From Neostapfia colusana (lineage: Eukaryota > Streptophyta > Magnoliopsida > Poales > Poaceae): a stretch of DNA of 64,000 nucleotides. Positions 33,217 to 47,027 of this stretch are shown in pieces; within the stretch, counting starts at the first letter, position 1; each line of letters starts with the position of its first letter. Under the pieces are notes generated by a model. The model was not told the DNA's origin, did no database searches, and was given only the letters and a program-made list of their open reading frames with translations. Position numbers and translations under genes: made by a program. The stretch covers positions 82,313,765 to 82,377,764 of the forward strand of contig JASWHV010000011.1 in NCBI GenBank assembly GCA_030760725.1, read 5' to 3'.

Positions 33217-33868
33217 TAAAACTCACGAACTCGGGTCCTAGACGGCCGGACGGAACCTCGACAAAATATACGTTCGGACGGTGCAACTTGATGGTTTTGC
33301 ATGCATGGATGGCCATCGGGGTCAAAATTACAAAATTCTAGAAAGTCCGTAAAACTCACGAACTTGACTCTCGGGCTGGCGGACAGAACCTTGACGGAAT
33401 ACATGTACGGACGGTGCAACTTGATGGTTTTGCATGCACGGATGGTCATCTGGGTCAAAATCGGGAAAGTTAAGAAAACTCACTAACTTGGGTCCCGAGC
33501 GGCTGGACTGGATCTTGACGGAGTACACGTCCGGACGGTGCAACTTGATGGTTTTGCATGCGCTGATGGCAATCAGGGTCAAAATAAAGAAAGTCGGGAA
33601 AGTCGGTAAAACTCACGAAATAGGGTCCCAGGCGGCCGGATGGAACCTTGACGAGTACACGTTCGGAAGGTGTAACTTGATGGTTTTGCATGTGCGGATG
33701 TCCATCTGGGTCATAACTAAGAAAGTCGGGAAACTCTGTAAAACTCACAAACTTGGATACCGGGCGGCCCACAGGACCTTGAAGGAATTTTTACGTTCGG
33801 ACGGTGCAACTTGATTGTTTTGCATGCATAGATGGCCATCTGGGTCAAAATTGGCAAATTCGAGAAAG
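33217..33868. repeat. Five-monomer block present in HOR copy 1, absent from copy 2
   Basis: In copy 2 the sequence goes directly from the AATCCGATAAAGTCTG context (about 62838) into the AGGTCCCGGGCGGCCTGACG context. In copy 1 those two contexts lie about 651 bp apart. Both junctions share the identical stretch GTCTGTAAAACTCACGAACT, so unequal exchange or slippage within that stretch explains the difference. About 651 bp equals five monomers. The sequence alone does not show whether copy 1 gained or copy 2 lost it. Confidence 0.75.
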
Positions 33869-36800
33869 TCTGTAAAACTCACGAACTGAGGTCCCGGGCG
33901 GCCTGACGGAAACTTGATGGTATATACGTCTAGACGGTGCAACTTGATGGTTTTACATGCGCGGATGACTCTTTGGGTCAAAATCGAGAAAGTCGGGAAA
34001 GTCTGTAAAACTCATGAATTCGGGTCTTGGGCCGTCAAACGGAACCTTGATCGAATACACGTCCAGACGGTGCAACTTGATGGTATTGCATGCGCAGATG
34101 TCCATCTGGGTCAAAATCGAGAAAGTCAGGAAACTCTGTAATACTCACAAAGTTGGATCCCGGGCGGCCGGAAAGGACCTTAACAGAATATACGTTCTGA
34201 TGGTGCAACATGATGGTTTTGCATGCATGGATGGTCATCGGGATAATAATTGGGAAATTTGAGAAAGTCGGTAAAACTCACGAACTTGGGTCCCGGGTGG
34301 TCGGACAAAACCTTGACGAAATACACCTCCGGACGGTGCAACTTGATGGTTTTGCATGCGCGGAAGGCCATCTAGGTCGAGATTTGGAAAGTCAAGAAAA
34401 CTCATAAACTCGGGTCCTCGGATGCCGAACTGGACCTTGCCGGAATACACGTTTGGATGGTGCAACTGGAAGGTTTTGCATGCATGGATGGCTATTTGGA
34501 AAGTTGGGATAGTCGGCGAAACTCACTAACTCAGGTCCCGAGCGGCTGGACGAGACCTTGACGGAATACACGTTTGGATGGTGCAAGTAAATGGTTTTGC
34601 ATGCGCGGATGACCATCCGGGTCAAAATCTGGAAAGTCGGTAAAACTCACAAACTAGGTTCTCGTGCGACTGGACAGGACCTTGATGGAATACACATTTG
34701 GACAGTGCAACTCGATGGTTTTGCATGCTCGGATGGCCATCTGGGTTGAAAATGGGAAAGTAGGGAATGTCGGGAGAACTCACGAACTCCGATCCCGGCC
34801 GGTCGGACAGTACCTTGACGGAATATAAGTTCAGATGGTGCAACTTGATGGTTTTGCATGCATGGATGGTCATCGGGGTCAAAATCGAGAAAGTCGGGAA
34901 AGTCTGTAAAACTCATGAAGTTGGATTCCGGGAGGCCGGACGGAACCTTGATGGAATACACCTCCGGATGGTGCAACTTGATAGTTTTGCATGCGCGGAA
35001 GGCCATCTAGGTCAAAATTCGGAAAGTCAAGAAAACTCATGAACTCGGGTCCTGAGACGCCGGAATGGAACTTGCCAAAATACACGTTTGGATGGTGCAA
35101 CTGGAAGGTTTTGCATGCGCGGATGGCTATCTGGGTCAAAATCTGGAAAGTTGGGATAGTCGGCAAAACTCACTAACTCGGGTCCCGAGCGGCTGGACGG
35201 GACTTTGACAGAATACACGTTCGGATGGTGCAACTAAAATGTTTTGCATGCGCGGATGGACGTCCGGGTCGAAATCTTGAAAGTCGGTAGAACTCACAAA
35301 CTAGGGTTCCGTGCGACTGGACTGGACCTTAACAGAATACACGTTCAGACAGTGCAACTTGATGGTTTTGAATGCTCGGATGGCCATCTGGGTTGAAAAT
35401 GGGAAAGTAGGGAATGTCGGGAAAACTCACAAACTGGGATCCCGGGCGGTCAGACAGGACCTTGACGGAATATACATTCGGACGGTGCAACTTGATGGTT
35501 TTGCATGCATAGATGGCCATCCGGGTAAAGATTGGGAAATTCAAGAAAGTCTATAAAACTCAGGAACTCGAGTCCCGGGCGGTCGGATGGAACCTTGACG
35601 GAATACCTGTCCGGACGGTGCAACTTGATGGTTTTGCGTGCGTGGAAGGCCATCCGGGTCGAAATATGGAAAGTCAGTAAAACTCACAAACTCTGCTCCC
35701 ATGCGACTGGACGGGACCTTGATGGGATATACATTCGTACGATGCAATTTGATGGTTTTGCATGCTCGTATGGCCATCTAGGTTGAAATAGGGAAAGTAG
35801 GGAAAGTCGAGAAAACTCACGAACTCAGGTCCCGGGCAGCCGGACAGGACATTGACGTAATATACGTTCATACGGTGCAACTTAAAGTTTTTGCATGCAT
35901 GGATGACCATCAGGGTCGAAATTGGGAATGTCGAGAAAGTCAGTAAAACTCACGAACTTGGGTCCCGGGCGGCCGGACGAAACCTCGACGGAATACATGT
36001 CCGGACGGTGCAACTTGATGGTTTTGCACGCGCGGATGGCCATCTCGGTCAAAATCAAGAAAGTCAGAAAAGTCTGTAAAACTCACGAACTCGAGTCCCG
36101 GGCAGCCGGACGAAACCTTGACGGAATACACGTCCGGAAGGTGCAACTTGATGGTTTTGCATGCGTGGATGGCCATCTGGGTAAAAATTGAGAAAGTCGG
36201 GAAAGTCTGTAAAACTCACGAACTCGGGTCCCGGGAGGCCGAACGGAACCTTGACGGTATACACCTCCGGACTGTGCAACTTGATGGTTTTGCATGCGCG
36301 GATGGCTATCAGGGTCAAAATAAAGAAAGTCGGGAAAGTCGGCAAAACTCACTATATCGGGTCCCGAGAGTCTGGACGGGACCTTGATCGAACACACGTT
36401 CGGATGGCGCAACTAAATGGTTTTGCATACGCGGATGGCCATCCGGGTCGAAATCTGGAAAGTCGGTAAAACTCATAAACTAGGGTCCCGTGCGTCTGAC
36501 CGGGACCTTGACGATTTTGCATGCTCGGATGGCCATTTGGGTTGAAATTGAGAAAGTAGATAATGGGAAAACTCACGAACTCGGGTCCCAGGCGGCCGGA
36601 CAGGACCTTGACGGAATATATGTTTGGACGGTGCAACTTGATGGTTTTGCATGCATGGATGGCCATCGGCGTCAAATTTGGGAAATTCGAGAAATTATGT
36701 AAAACTCACGAACTCATGTCCCGGGCGGCCGGGCGGAACCTTGACGGAATACACGTCCGGACGGTGCAACTTGATGGTTTTGCATGCCCGGATGGCCATA

Positions 36801-39800
36801 TGGGTCAATATCGAGAAAGTCTAGAAAGTCTGTAAAACTAACGAACTCGGGTCCCGGGCGGCCGGATGGAACCTTCACAGAATACACGTCCAGACGGTGC
36901 AACTTGATGGTTTTCATGCGCGGATGGCCATCCTGGTCAAAATCGAGAAAGTCGGGAAAGTCTGTAAAACTCATGAAGTTGGATCCCGGGAGGCCACACG
37001 GAACCTTGACGGAATACACCTCCGGACAGTGTAACTTGATAGTTTTGCATGCGCGGAAGGCCATCTAGGTCAAAATTCAGAAAGTCAAGAAAACTCATGA
37101 ACTCGAGTCTCGGGCGGCCGGACGGAACCTTGATGGAATACACGTCTGGATGGTGCAACTTGATAATTTGCATCTGCGGATGTCCATCATGGTCATAACT
37201 AAGAAAGTCGGGAAACTCTGTAAAATCACAAACCTTGATCTCGGGCGGCCAGACAGGACCTTGACGGAATATACGTTCGGACGGTGCAACCTGATGGTTT
37301 TGCATGCATGGATGGCCATCGGGGTCAAAATTGGGAAATTTGTGAAATTCTGTAAAACTCACAAACTCGGGTCCCGGGCGGCCGGGCGGAACCTTGTCGG
37401 AATACACGTCCGGACGGTGCAACTTGATGGTTTTGCATGCGCGGATGGCCATCTGGGTCAAAATCGAGAAAGTCGGGAAAGGCTGTAAAACTCACGAACT
37501 CGGATCCCGGGCGGCCGGACGTAACCTTCACAGAATACACGTCCAGACGGAGCAACTTGAAGGTTTTCATGCACGGATGGCCATCAGGGTCAAAATCGAG
37601 AAAGTCGGGAAACTCGGTAAAACTTACGAACTTGGGTCCCGGGTGGCCGGACGGAACCTTGACAGAATACACGTCCAGATGGTGCAACTTGATAGTTTTG
37701 CATGCGCGGATCTCCATCTGGGTCAAAACCGAGAAAGTCGGGAAACTCTGTAAAACTTACAAACTTGGATCCCGGGCTGCCGGATAGGACCTTGACGGAA
37801 TTTACATTCGGACGCTGCAACTTGATGGTTTTGCATGCATAGATGGCCATCCGAGTCAAAATTGGGAAATTTGATAAAGTCTGTAAAACTCACGAAATCG
37901 GGTCCCGGGCGGCCGGACGGAACCTTGACGGAATACACGTCCGGATGGTGCAACTTGATGGTTTTGCATGCACGGATGCCCATTTGGGTCAAAATCAAGA
38001 AAGTCAGGAAAACTCACTAACTCGGGTCCCGAGCGGCTGGACGGGACCTTGACGGAGTACATGTTCGGATGATGCAACTAAATGGTTTTGCATGCGCGGA
38101 TGGCTGTCCGGGTCAAAAACTGGAAAGTCGGTAAAACTCACAAACTAGGGTCCCGTGCGTTTGGACGGGACCTTGACGGAATACACATTCGGACAGTGTA
38201 ACTTGATGATTTTGCATGCTCGAATGGCCATGTGGGTTGAAATTGGGAAAGTAGGGAATGTCGGGAAAACTCACGAACTCGGGTCCCGGGCGGATGGACA
38301 GGACCTTGACGGAATATAAGTTCGGATGGTGCAACTTGATGGTTTTGCATGCATGGATGGCCATCGGGTCGAAATTGTGAAATTCGAGATATTCTGTAAA
38401 ACTCAACAACTCAGGTCCTGGGCGGCCGGACGGTGCAACATGATGGTTTTGCATGTGCAGATGGCCATCTGGGCCAAAATCGAGAAAGTCAGGAAAGTCT
38501 GTAAAACTCACGAACTCGGGTCCCGGGCGCCCGGATAGAACCTTGACGGAATTTACGTTCGGACGGTGCAACTTGATGGTTTTGCATGCATGGATGGTCA
38601 TCGGTGTCAAAATTAGGAAATTCGAGAAATTCTGTAAAACTCACGAACTTGGGTCCCGGGCGGCCGGACGGAACCTTGACGGAATACACGTCCGGATGGT
38701 GCAACTTGATGTTTTTGCATACGCGGATGGCCATCGGGGTCAAAAACGAGACGGTCGGGAAATCGGCAAAACTCACTAACTCGGGTCCCCAGCGGCTGGA
38801 CGGGACCTTGACGGAGTACACGTTGGATGGTGCAACTAAATGGTTTGCATGCGCGGATGGCCATCCAGGTCAAAATCTGGAAAGTCGGTAAAACTCACGA
38901 ACTTGAGTCCCGGGCGGCCGGATGGAACCATGAAGGAATACTTGTCCGAATGGTGCAAGTTGATGGTTTTGCATGCACGGATGGCCATCTGGGTCAAAAT
39001 AAGGAAAGTCGGGAAACTCTGTAAAACTCACGAACTCATGTCCCGGGTGGCCAGACGGAACCTTGACGGAATACACGTCCGGATGGTGCAACTTGATGGT
39101 TTTGCATGCGCAGATGGCCATCAGTGTGAAAATAAAGAAAGTCCGGAAAGTCGGTAAAACTCACGAACTCGGGTCCCAGGCGGCCGGACGGAACCTTGAC
39201 GGAATACACGTCCGGACGGTGCAACTTGATGGTTTTGCATGTGCGGATGTCCATCTGGGTCATAACTAAGAAAGTCGGGAAACTCTGTAAAACTCACAAA
39301 CTTGGATCCCGGGCGGCCGGACAAGACCTTGACGGAATTTATACTTTCGGACAGTGCAACTTGATGGTTTTGTATGCACAGATGGCCATCCGGGTCAAAA
39401 TTGGGAAATTCGAGAAAGTCTATAAAACTCACGAACACGGGTCCCAGGCAGCCTGACGGATCCTTGATGGAATACACTTCCGGACGGTGCAACTTGATGG
39501 TTTTACATGCGCGGATGACTCTCTGTGTCAAAATTGAGAAAGTCGAGAAAGTCTGTAAAACTCACGAACTCAGGTCCTGGGCCACCGAACGGAACCTTGA
39601 TCGAATACACGTCCAGACGGTGCAACTTGATGGTTTTGCATGCGCGGATGTCCATCTAGGTCAAAATTGCGAAAGTCGGAAAACTCTGTAAAACTCACAA
39701 AGTTGGATCCCGGGCGGCCGGAAAGGACCTTGACGGAATTTACGTTCGGACGGTGCAACTTGATCGTTTTGCATATGCATAGATAGCCGTCCGGGTCGAA

Positions 39801-42800
39801 ATTCAGAAATTCGATAAAGTCTACAAAACTCCCGAACTCGGGTCCCGAGCGGCCGAACGTAAACTTGATGGAATACACGTCCAGACGGTGCAACTTGACG
39901 GTTTTGCATGTGCGGATGGCCATCTGCATCAAAATCGAGAAAGTCAAGAAAGCCTATAAACTCACGAACTCGGGTCGGGCTGCAGGACGGAACCTTTATG
40001 GAATACACATTCGGACAGTGCAACTTGATGGTTTTGCATGCGCGGATGCCCATCTAGGTCAAAATCGAGAAAGTCAAAAAGCCGGTAAAACTCACGAACT
40101 CGGATCACGAGCGGCCGGACAGAACCTTGACGTAATACACGTCTGGACGGTGCAACTTGATAGTTTTGCATGAGCAGATGTCCATCTAAGCCAAAACCGA
40201 GAAAGTCAGGAAACTCTATAAAACTCACAAACTTGGATCCCGGGCGGTCGGATAGGACCTTGACGGAATATACGTTCGGACGGTGCGACTTGATGGTTTT
40301 GCATGCATAGATGGCCATCCGGGTAAAGATTGGGAAATTCGAGAAAATCGGTAAAACTCAGGAACTCGGGCCCCGGACGGTCGAACAGAACCTTGACGGA
40401 ATACACGTCCGGACGGTGCAACTTGATGGTTTTGCGTGCGCGGAAGGCCATCCGGGTCAAATATATGGAAAGTCGGTAAAACTCACAAACTCTGGTCCCA
40501 TGCGACTCGACGGGACCTTGATGAGATATACATTCGGACGATGCAACTTGATGGTTTTGCATGTTCGTATGGCCATTTGGGTTGAAATAGGGAAAATAGG
40601 AAAAACTCACGAACTCAGGTCCCGGGCAGTAGGACGGGACATTGACGGAATATACGTTTATACGGTGTAACTTAAAGGTTTTGCATGCATGGATAGCCAT
40701 CGGGGTCGAAATTGGGAAAGTCAGGAAACTCGGTAAAACTCACGAACTTAGGTCACGAGCGGCCGCACGGAACCTTGACAGAATACACGTCCGGACGGTG
40801 CAACTTGATAGTTTTGCATGCGCGGAAGGCCATCTAGGTCGAAATTTGGAATGTCAAAAAACTCATGAACTCGGGTCCTAGGACGCCGGACTGGACCTTG
40901 CCGGAATACATGTTTGGTCGGTGCAACTGGAAGGTTTTGCATGCGCGGATGGCTATCTGGGTTAAAATCTAGAAAGTTGGAATATTCGGCAAACCTCACT
41001 AACTCGGGTCCCAAGCGACTGGACAGGACCTTGATGGAATACACGTTCGGATGGTGCAACAAAATGGATTTGCATGCGCGGATGGCTGTCCGGGTCGAAA
41101 ACTGAAAAGTTGGTAAAACCCACAAACTAGGATCCCGTGCGTCTGGACGGGACCTTGACGGAATACACATTCGTACAGTACAACTTGATCATTTTGCATG
41201 CTCAGATGGCCATCTGGGTTGAAATTGGGAAAGTAGGGAATGTCGGGAAAACTCGCAAACTCGGGTCCCGGGCGGACGGACAGGACCTTGACGAAATATA
41301 AGTTCGGACGGTGCAACTTGATGGTTTTGCATGCATGGATGGTCATCGGTGTCAAAATTGGGAAATTCGAGAAATTCTGTAAAACTCACGAACTCGGGTC
41401 CCGGGCGGCCGGACGGAACCTTGACGGAATACACGTCCGGACGATGCAACTTGATGGTTTTGCATGCGCAGATTGCCATCTGGGTTAAAATTGAGAAAGT
41501 CAGAAAAGTCTGTAAAACTCACGAACTCGGGTCCCGGGCTCCCGGACAGAACCTTCACATAATACACGTCCGGACGGTGCAACTTGATGGTTTTCATGCG
41601 CGGATGGCCATCACGGTCAAAATCGAGAAAGTCGGGAAAGTCGGTGAAACTTACGAACTCTGGTCCCGGCGGCCGGACGGAACCTTGACGGAATACACGT
41701 CTGGATGGTGCAATTTGATGGTTTTGCAAGAGCGGATGTCCATCTGGGTCAAAACCGAGAAAGTTGGGAAACTTTGTAAAACGCACAAACTTGGATCCCG
41801 GGCGGCCAGACAGGACCTTGACGGAATTTACGTTTGGACAGTGCAACTTGATGGTTTTGCATGCATAGATGGCCATCCAGGTCGAAATTGGGAAATTCGA
41901 TAAAGTCTGTAAAACTCACGAACTCGGGTCCCTAGCGGTCGTATGGAACCTTGATGGAATACACGTCCGGACGGTGCAACTGGATGGTTTTGCGTGCGCG
42001 GATGGCCATCTGGGTCAAAAACGAGAAGGTAGGGAAAGTCGGCAAAACTCACTAACTCGGGTTCTGAGCGGCTGGACGGGACCTTGATGGAGTACACGTT
42101 CGGATGGTGTAACTAAATGGTTTGCATGCGCGGATGGCCATCCGGGTCGAAATCTGGAAAGTCGGTAGAACTCACAAACTATGGTTCCTTGCGACTGGAC
42201 GGGAGCTTGACGGAATACACGTTCGGACAGTGCAACTTGATGGTTTTGCATGCTCGGATGGCCATCTGGTTTGAAATTGGGAAAGTAGGGAAAGTCGAGA
42301 AAACTCACGAACTCGGGCCCCGGGCGGCTGGACAGGACCTTGACGGAACATTCGTTCGGACGGTGCAACTTGATGGTTTTGCATGCATGGATAGCCATCA
42401 GGGTCAAAATTGTAAAATTTTAGAAAGTCGGTAAAACTCACGAACTCGAGTCCCGGGCGGCCGGACGGAACCTTGATGGAATACATGTCCGGACGGTGCA
42501 ACTTGATGATTTTGCATGCACGGATGGCCATCTGGGTCAAAATCGGGAAAGTCTGTAAAACTCACGAACTCAGGTCCCGGGTGGTCGGACGGAAACTTGA
42601 CGGAATACATGTCCGGACGGTGCAACTTGATTGTTTTGCATGCGGGGATGGCCATCGGGGTCAAAATAATGAAAGTCATGAAACTCGGTAAAACTCACGA
42701 ACTCAGGACCTAGGCGACCGGACGGAATGTTGACGGAATACATGTCCATACGGTGAAACTTGATGGTTTTGCAGCCGCGGATATCCATCTGAGTCATAAC

Positions 42801-45800
42801 TAAGAAAGTCGAGAAACTCTGTAAAACTCACAAACTTGGATCCCAAGCGGCCGGACAGGACCTTGACGGATTTTACATCCGGACGGTGCAACTGGATGGT
42901 TTTGCATGCATAGATGGCCATACGGGTCAAAATTGGGAAATTCAAGAAAGTCTGTAAAACTCACGAACTTGGGTCCCGGGCGGCCGGACGGAACCTTGAT
43001 GGAATACACGTCTGGACGGTGCAACTTGATGGTTTTGCATGCGCGGATGGCTATCTGGGCCAAAATTGAGAAAGTTGGGAAAGTCTATAAAACTCACGAA
43101 ATCAGGTCCCGGGCGGCCGGACGGAACCTTCACGGAATACACGTCCGGACGGTGCAACTTGCTGGTTTTCATGCGTGGATGGCCATCAGGGTCAAAATCG
43201 AGAAAATCGGGAAAGTCGGTAAAACTCACGAACTCGGGTTCCGGGCGGCCGGATAGAACCTTGACGGAATACATGTCTGGACGATGCAACTTGATGGTTT
43301 TGCATGCGCGGATATCCAACTGGGTCAAAACCAAAAAAGTCGGGAAACTCTGTAAAACTCACAAACTCGGATCCCAGTCGACCGGACAGGAACTTGATGG
43401 AATTTACGTTCGGACGGTGCAACTAGATGGTTTTGCATGCATAGATAGCCATCCGGGTCAAAATTCGAAAATTTGATAAAGTCTATAAAACTCACGAACT
43501 CAGGTCCCGAGCGGTCAGACGGAAACTTGGCCGAATATACGTCCGGGCGGTGCAACTTGATGGTTTTGCTTGCGCGGATGGCCATCTAGGTCAAAATCGA
43601 GAAAGTCGGGAATGTCGATAAAACTTACGAACTCGGGTCGGGCTGCCGGACGGAACCTTTACGGAATACACATTAGGACGGTGCAACTTGATGGTTTTGC
43701 ATGCGCGAATGGCCATCTAGGTCAAAATCGAGAAAGTCGGGAAAGTCGGTAAAGCTCACGAACACGGGTCACGAGCGGCCGGACGGAACCTTGACGGAAT
43801 ACACGTCCGTACGGTGCAACTTGATGGTTTTGCATGCGCAGATGTCCATCTGGGGCAAAACCGAGAAAGTCGAGAAACTCTATAAAACTCACAAACTTGG
43901 ACCCCAGGCGGTCGGACAGGACATTGACGGAATATACGTTCGGACGGTGCAACTCGATGGTTTTGCATGCATAGATGGCCATCTGGGTAAAGATTTGGAA
44001 ATTCGAGAAAGTCTATTAAACTCAGGAACTCGGGTCCCGGACGGTCGGGCGGAACCTTGACGGAATACACATCCGGACGGTGCAACTTGATGGTTTTGCA
44101 TAAGCGGAAGGCCATCCGGGTCGAAATATGGAAAGTCGGTAAAACTCACAAACTCTTTATCCCATGCGACTGGACGGGACCTTGATGAGATATACATTCG
44201 GACGATGCAACTTGATGGTTTTGCATGCTCGTATGGCAATCTAGGTTGAAATACGGAAAGTAGGGAAAGTCGGGAAAACTCACGAACTCAGGTCCTGAGC
44301 AGCCGGACAGGACCTTGATGGAATATACATTCATACGGTGTAACTTAAAGGTTTTGCATGCATGGATGGCCATCGGGGTCGAAATTGGGAAAGTCGAGAA
44401 AGTCGGTAAAACTCACGAACTCAGGTCCCGGGCGGCCGGACGAAACCTCGACGGAATACACGTTCGGACGGTGCAACTTGATGGTTTTGCACGCGTGGAC
44501 GGCTATCTCGGTCAAAATCCAGAAAGTCGAGAAAGTCTGTAAAACTCACGAACTCGGGTCCCGTGCGACTAGACGAAACGTTGACGGAATACACATCCGG
44601 ACGGTGCAACTTGATGGTTTTGCAAGCACGGATGGTCATCTGGGTCAAAATTGAGAAAGTCGGGAAAGTCTGTAAAACTCACGAACTCGGGTCCCGGGAG
44701 GCCGGACGGAACCTTGGCGGAATACACCTCCGGACAGTGCAACTTGATGGTTTTGCATGCGAGGATGGCCATCTAGGTTGAAATTTGAAAAGTCAAGAAA
44801 ACTCATGAACTCGGGACCTGGGACGCCGGACTAGACCTTGCCGGAATACACATTCGGATGTACAACTGGAAGGTTTTGCATGCGCTGATGGCTATCTGGG
44901 TCAAAATCCGGAAAGTTGGGATAGTCGGCAAAACTCACTAACTCGGGTCCCGAGCGGCTAGACGGGACCTTGACGGAATACACGTTCGGATGGTGCAACT
45001 AAATGATTTTGCATGCGCGGATGCCTATCTGGGTCGAAATTTGGAAAGTCGGTAAAACTCACAAACTAGGGTTCCATGCGTCTGGACGGGGCCTTGATGG
45101 TTTTGCATGCTCGGATGACCATCTGGGTTGATATCGGGAAAGTAGGAAATGTCGGGAAAACTCACGAACTCGGGTCCCGAGCGGCCGGACAGGACCTTGA
45201 CGGAATATAAGTTCGGACGGTGCAACTTGATGGTTTTGCATCCATAAATGGCCATCGGGGTCAAAATTGGGAAATTTGAGAAATTCTGTAAAACTCACGA
45301 ACTCGGGTCCCGGGTGGCCGGGCGGAACTTGACGGAATAAACGTCCGGACGGTGCAACTTGATAGTTTTGCATGCGCGGATGGCCATCTGGGTCAAAATC
45401 GAGAAAGTCGGGAAAGTCTGTACAACTCACGAACTCGGGTCCCGGGCGGCCGGACGGAACCTTCACAGAATACACGTCAAGACGGAGCAACTTGATGGTT
45501 TTCATGCGCGGATGGCCATCAGGGTAAAAATCGAGAAAGTCGGGAAAGTGGGTAAAACTTACGAACTCGGATCTCGGGCGGCCGGACGAAACCTTGACCG
45601 AATACACGTTCGGACGGTGCAACTTGATGGTTTTGCATGCACAGATGCCCATCTGGGTCAGAATCGAGAAAGTCAAGAAAACTCACTAACTTGGGTCCTG
45701 AGCGGCTGGACGGGATCTTGACGGAGTACACGTTCGGATGATGCAACTAAATGGTTTGCATGCACGGATGGTCATCCGGGTGGAAATCCGGACAGGACCT

Positions 45801-47022
45801 TGATGGAATATATGTTCAGACGGTGCAACTTGATGGTTTTGCATGCATGCATGGCCATCGGGGTCAAAATTGCGAAATTCTAGAAAGTCGGTAAAACTCA
45901 CGAATTCGAGTCTCGGGCGGCCGGACGGAACCTTGACGGAATACACGTTCGGACGGTGCAACTTGATGGTTTTGCATGCGCGAATATCCATCCGGGTCAT
46001 AACTAAGAAAGTGTGGAAACTCTGTAAAACTCACAAACTTGGATCCTGGGCGGCCAGACAGTACCTTGACAGAATATACGTTTGGATGGTGCAACTTGAT
46101 GGTTTTGCATGCATAGATGGCCATCCGGGTCAAAATTGGGAAGGAAAGTCTGTAAAACTCACGAACTTGTATCCCGGGCGGCCGGATGAAACCTTGATGG
46201 AATACACGTCCGGACGGTGCAATTTGATGGTTCTGCATTCGCAGATGGCTCTCTGGGTCAAAATCGAGAAAGTCAGGAACCTTGATGGAATACACATCTA
46301 GACGGCGCAACTTGATGGCTTTGCATGCGCGAATGTCCATCTCGGTCAAAATCGAGAAAGTCGGAAAACTCTGTAAAACTCACAAAGTTTGATCCCGGGC
46401 GGCCGAAAAGGACCTTGACGGAATATACGTTCTGATGGTGCAACCTAATGGTTTTGCATGAGTGGATGGCCATCTTGGTAAAAATTGGGAAATTCGAGAA
46501 AGTCGGTGAAACTCACGAACTCGGGTCCCGGGCGGCCGGACGTATCTTGACGGAATACACCTCCGGACGGTGCATCTCGATGGTTTTGCATGCGCGGAAG
46601 GCCATCGAGGTTGAAATTTGGAAAGCCAAGAAAACTCATAAACTCGGGTCCTGGGACGTCGGACCGGACCTTGCCTGAATGCACATTCGGATGGTGCAAC
46701 TGAAAGGTTTTGCATGTGCAGATAGCTATCTGGGTCAAAATACGGAAAGTTGGGATAGTCGGCAAAACTCACTAACTCGGGTCACGAGCAGCTGGACAGG
46801 ACCTTGTTGGAATATACGTTCGGACGGTGCAACTTGATGGTTTTGCATGCATGGATGGCCATCGGGGTCAAAACTGCAAATTATATAAAGTCGGTAAAAC
46901 TCACGAACTTGAGTCCAGGGTGGCCGGACAGAACCTTGATGGAATACATGTCCGCACGGTGCAACTTGATTATTTTGCATGCACGGATGACCATCTGGGT
47001 CAAAATCGGGAAAGTCAGAAAA

Positions 47023-47027
47023 GTCTA
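47023..47027. repeat. Target-site duplication of element D (left)
   Basis: GTCTA in satellite sequence, identical to 59632-59636. Confidence 0.93.

Larger units (their letters stand above)
1..40688. repeat. Higher-order satellite repeat, copy 1 (contains element C)
   Basis: Position 1 aligns with 40689, both starting an ATGGAT(G/A)GCCATC stretch followed by the unusual GAACTTAGGTCACGAGCGGC variant. Alignment continues monomer by monomer with small indels; for instance the unusual CTCTTT(G/A)TCCCATGCGACTGG junction is at 3416 and 44151. Subtracting element C and its duplicated target leaves a unit of about 16,983 bp, or about 130 monomers. The window start is arbitrary, so the true phase of the unit is unknown. 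Confidence 0.85.
31390..47027. repeat. Satellite array, block 2
   Basis: This continues block 1 after element C, in the same orientation and with the same 124-133 bp monomers. It completes the first 17-kb higher-order copy (to about 40688) and starts the second, where 40689 realigns with window position 1. Distinct monomer classes can be told apart: units reading CATGAACTCGGGTCCTGGGA, units with CTAACTCGGG plus GCAACTAAATGG, units with CAAACTAGGG, and units with GTAGGGAATGTC. These four follow one another repeatedly as a cassette of about 500 bp, for example from 31520, 34400, 35030, 40860 and 44800. The block ends at the GTCTA target site of element D. Confidence 0.96.
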
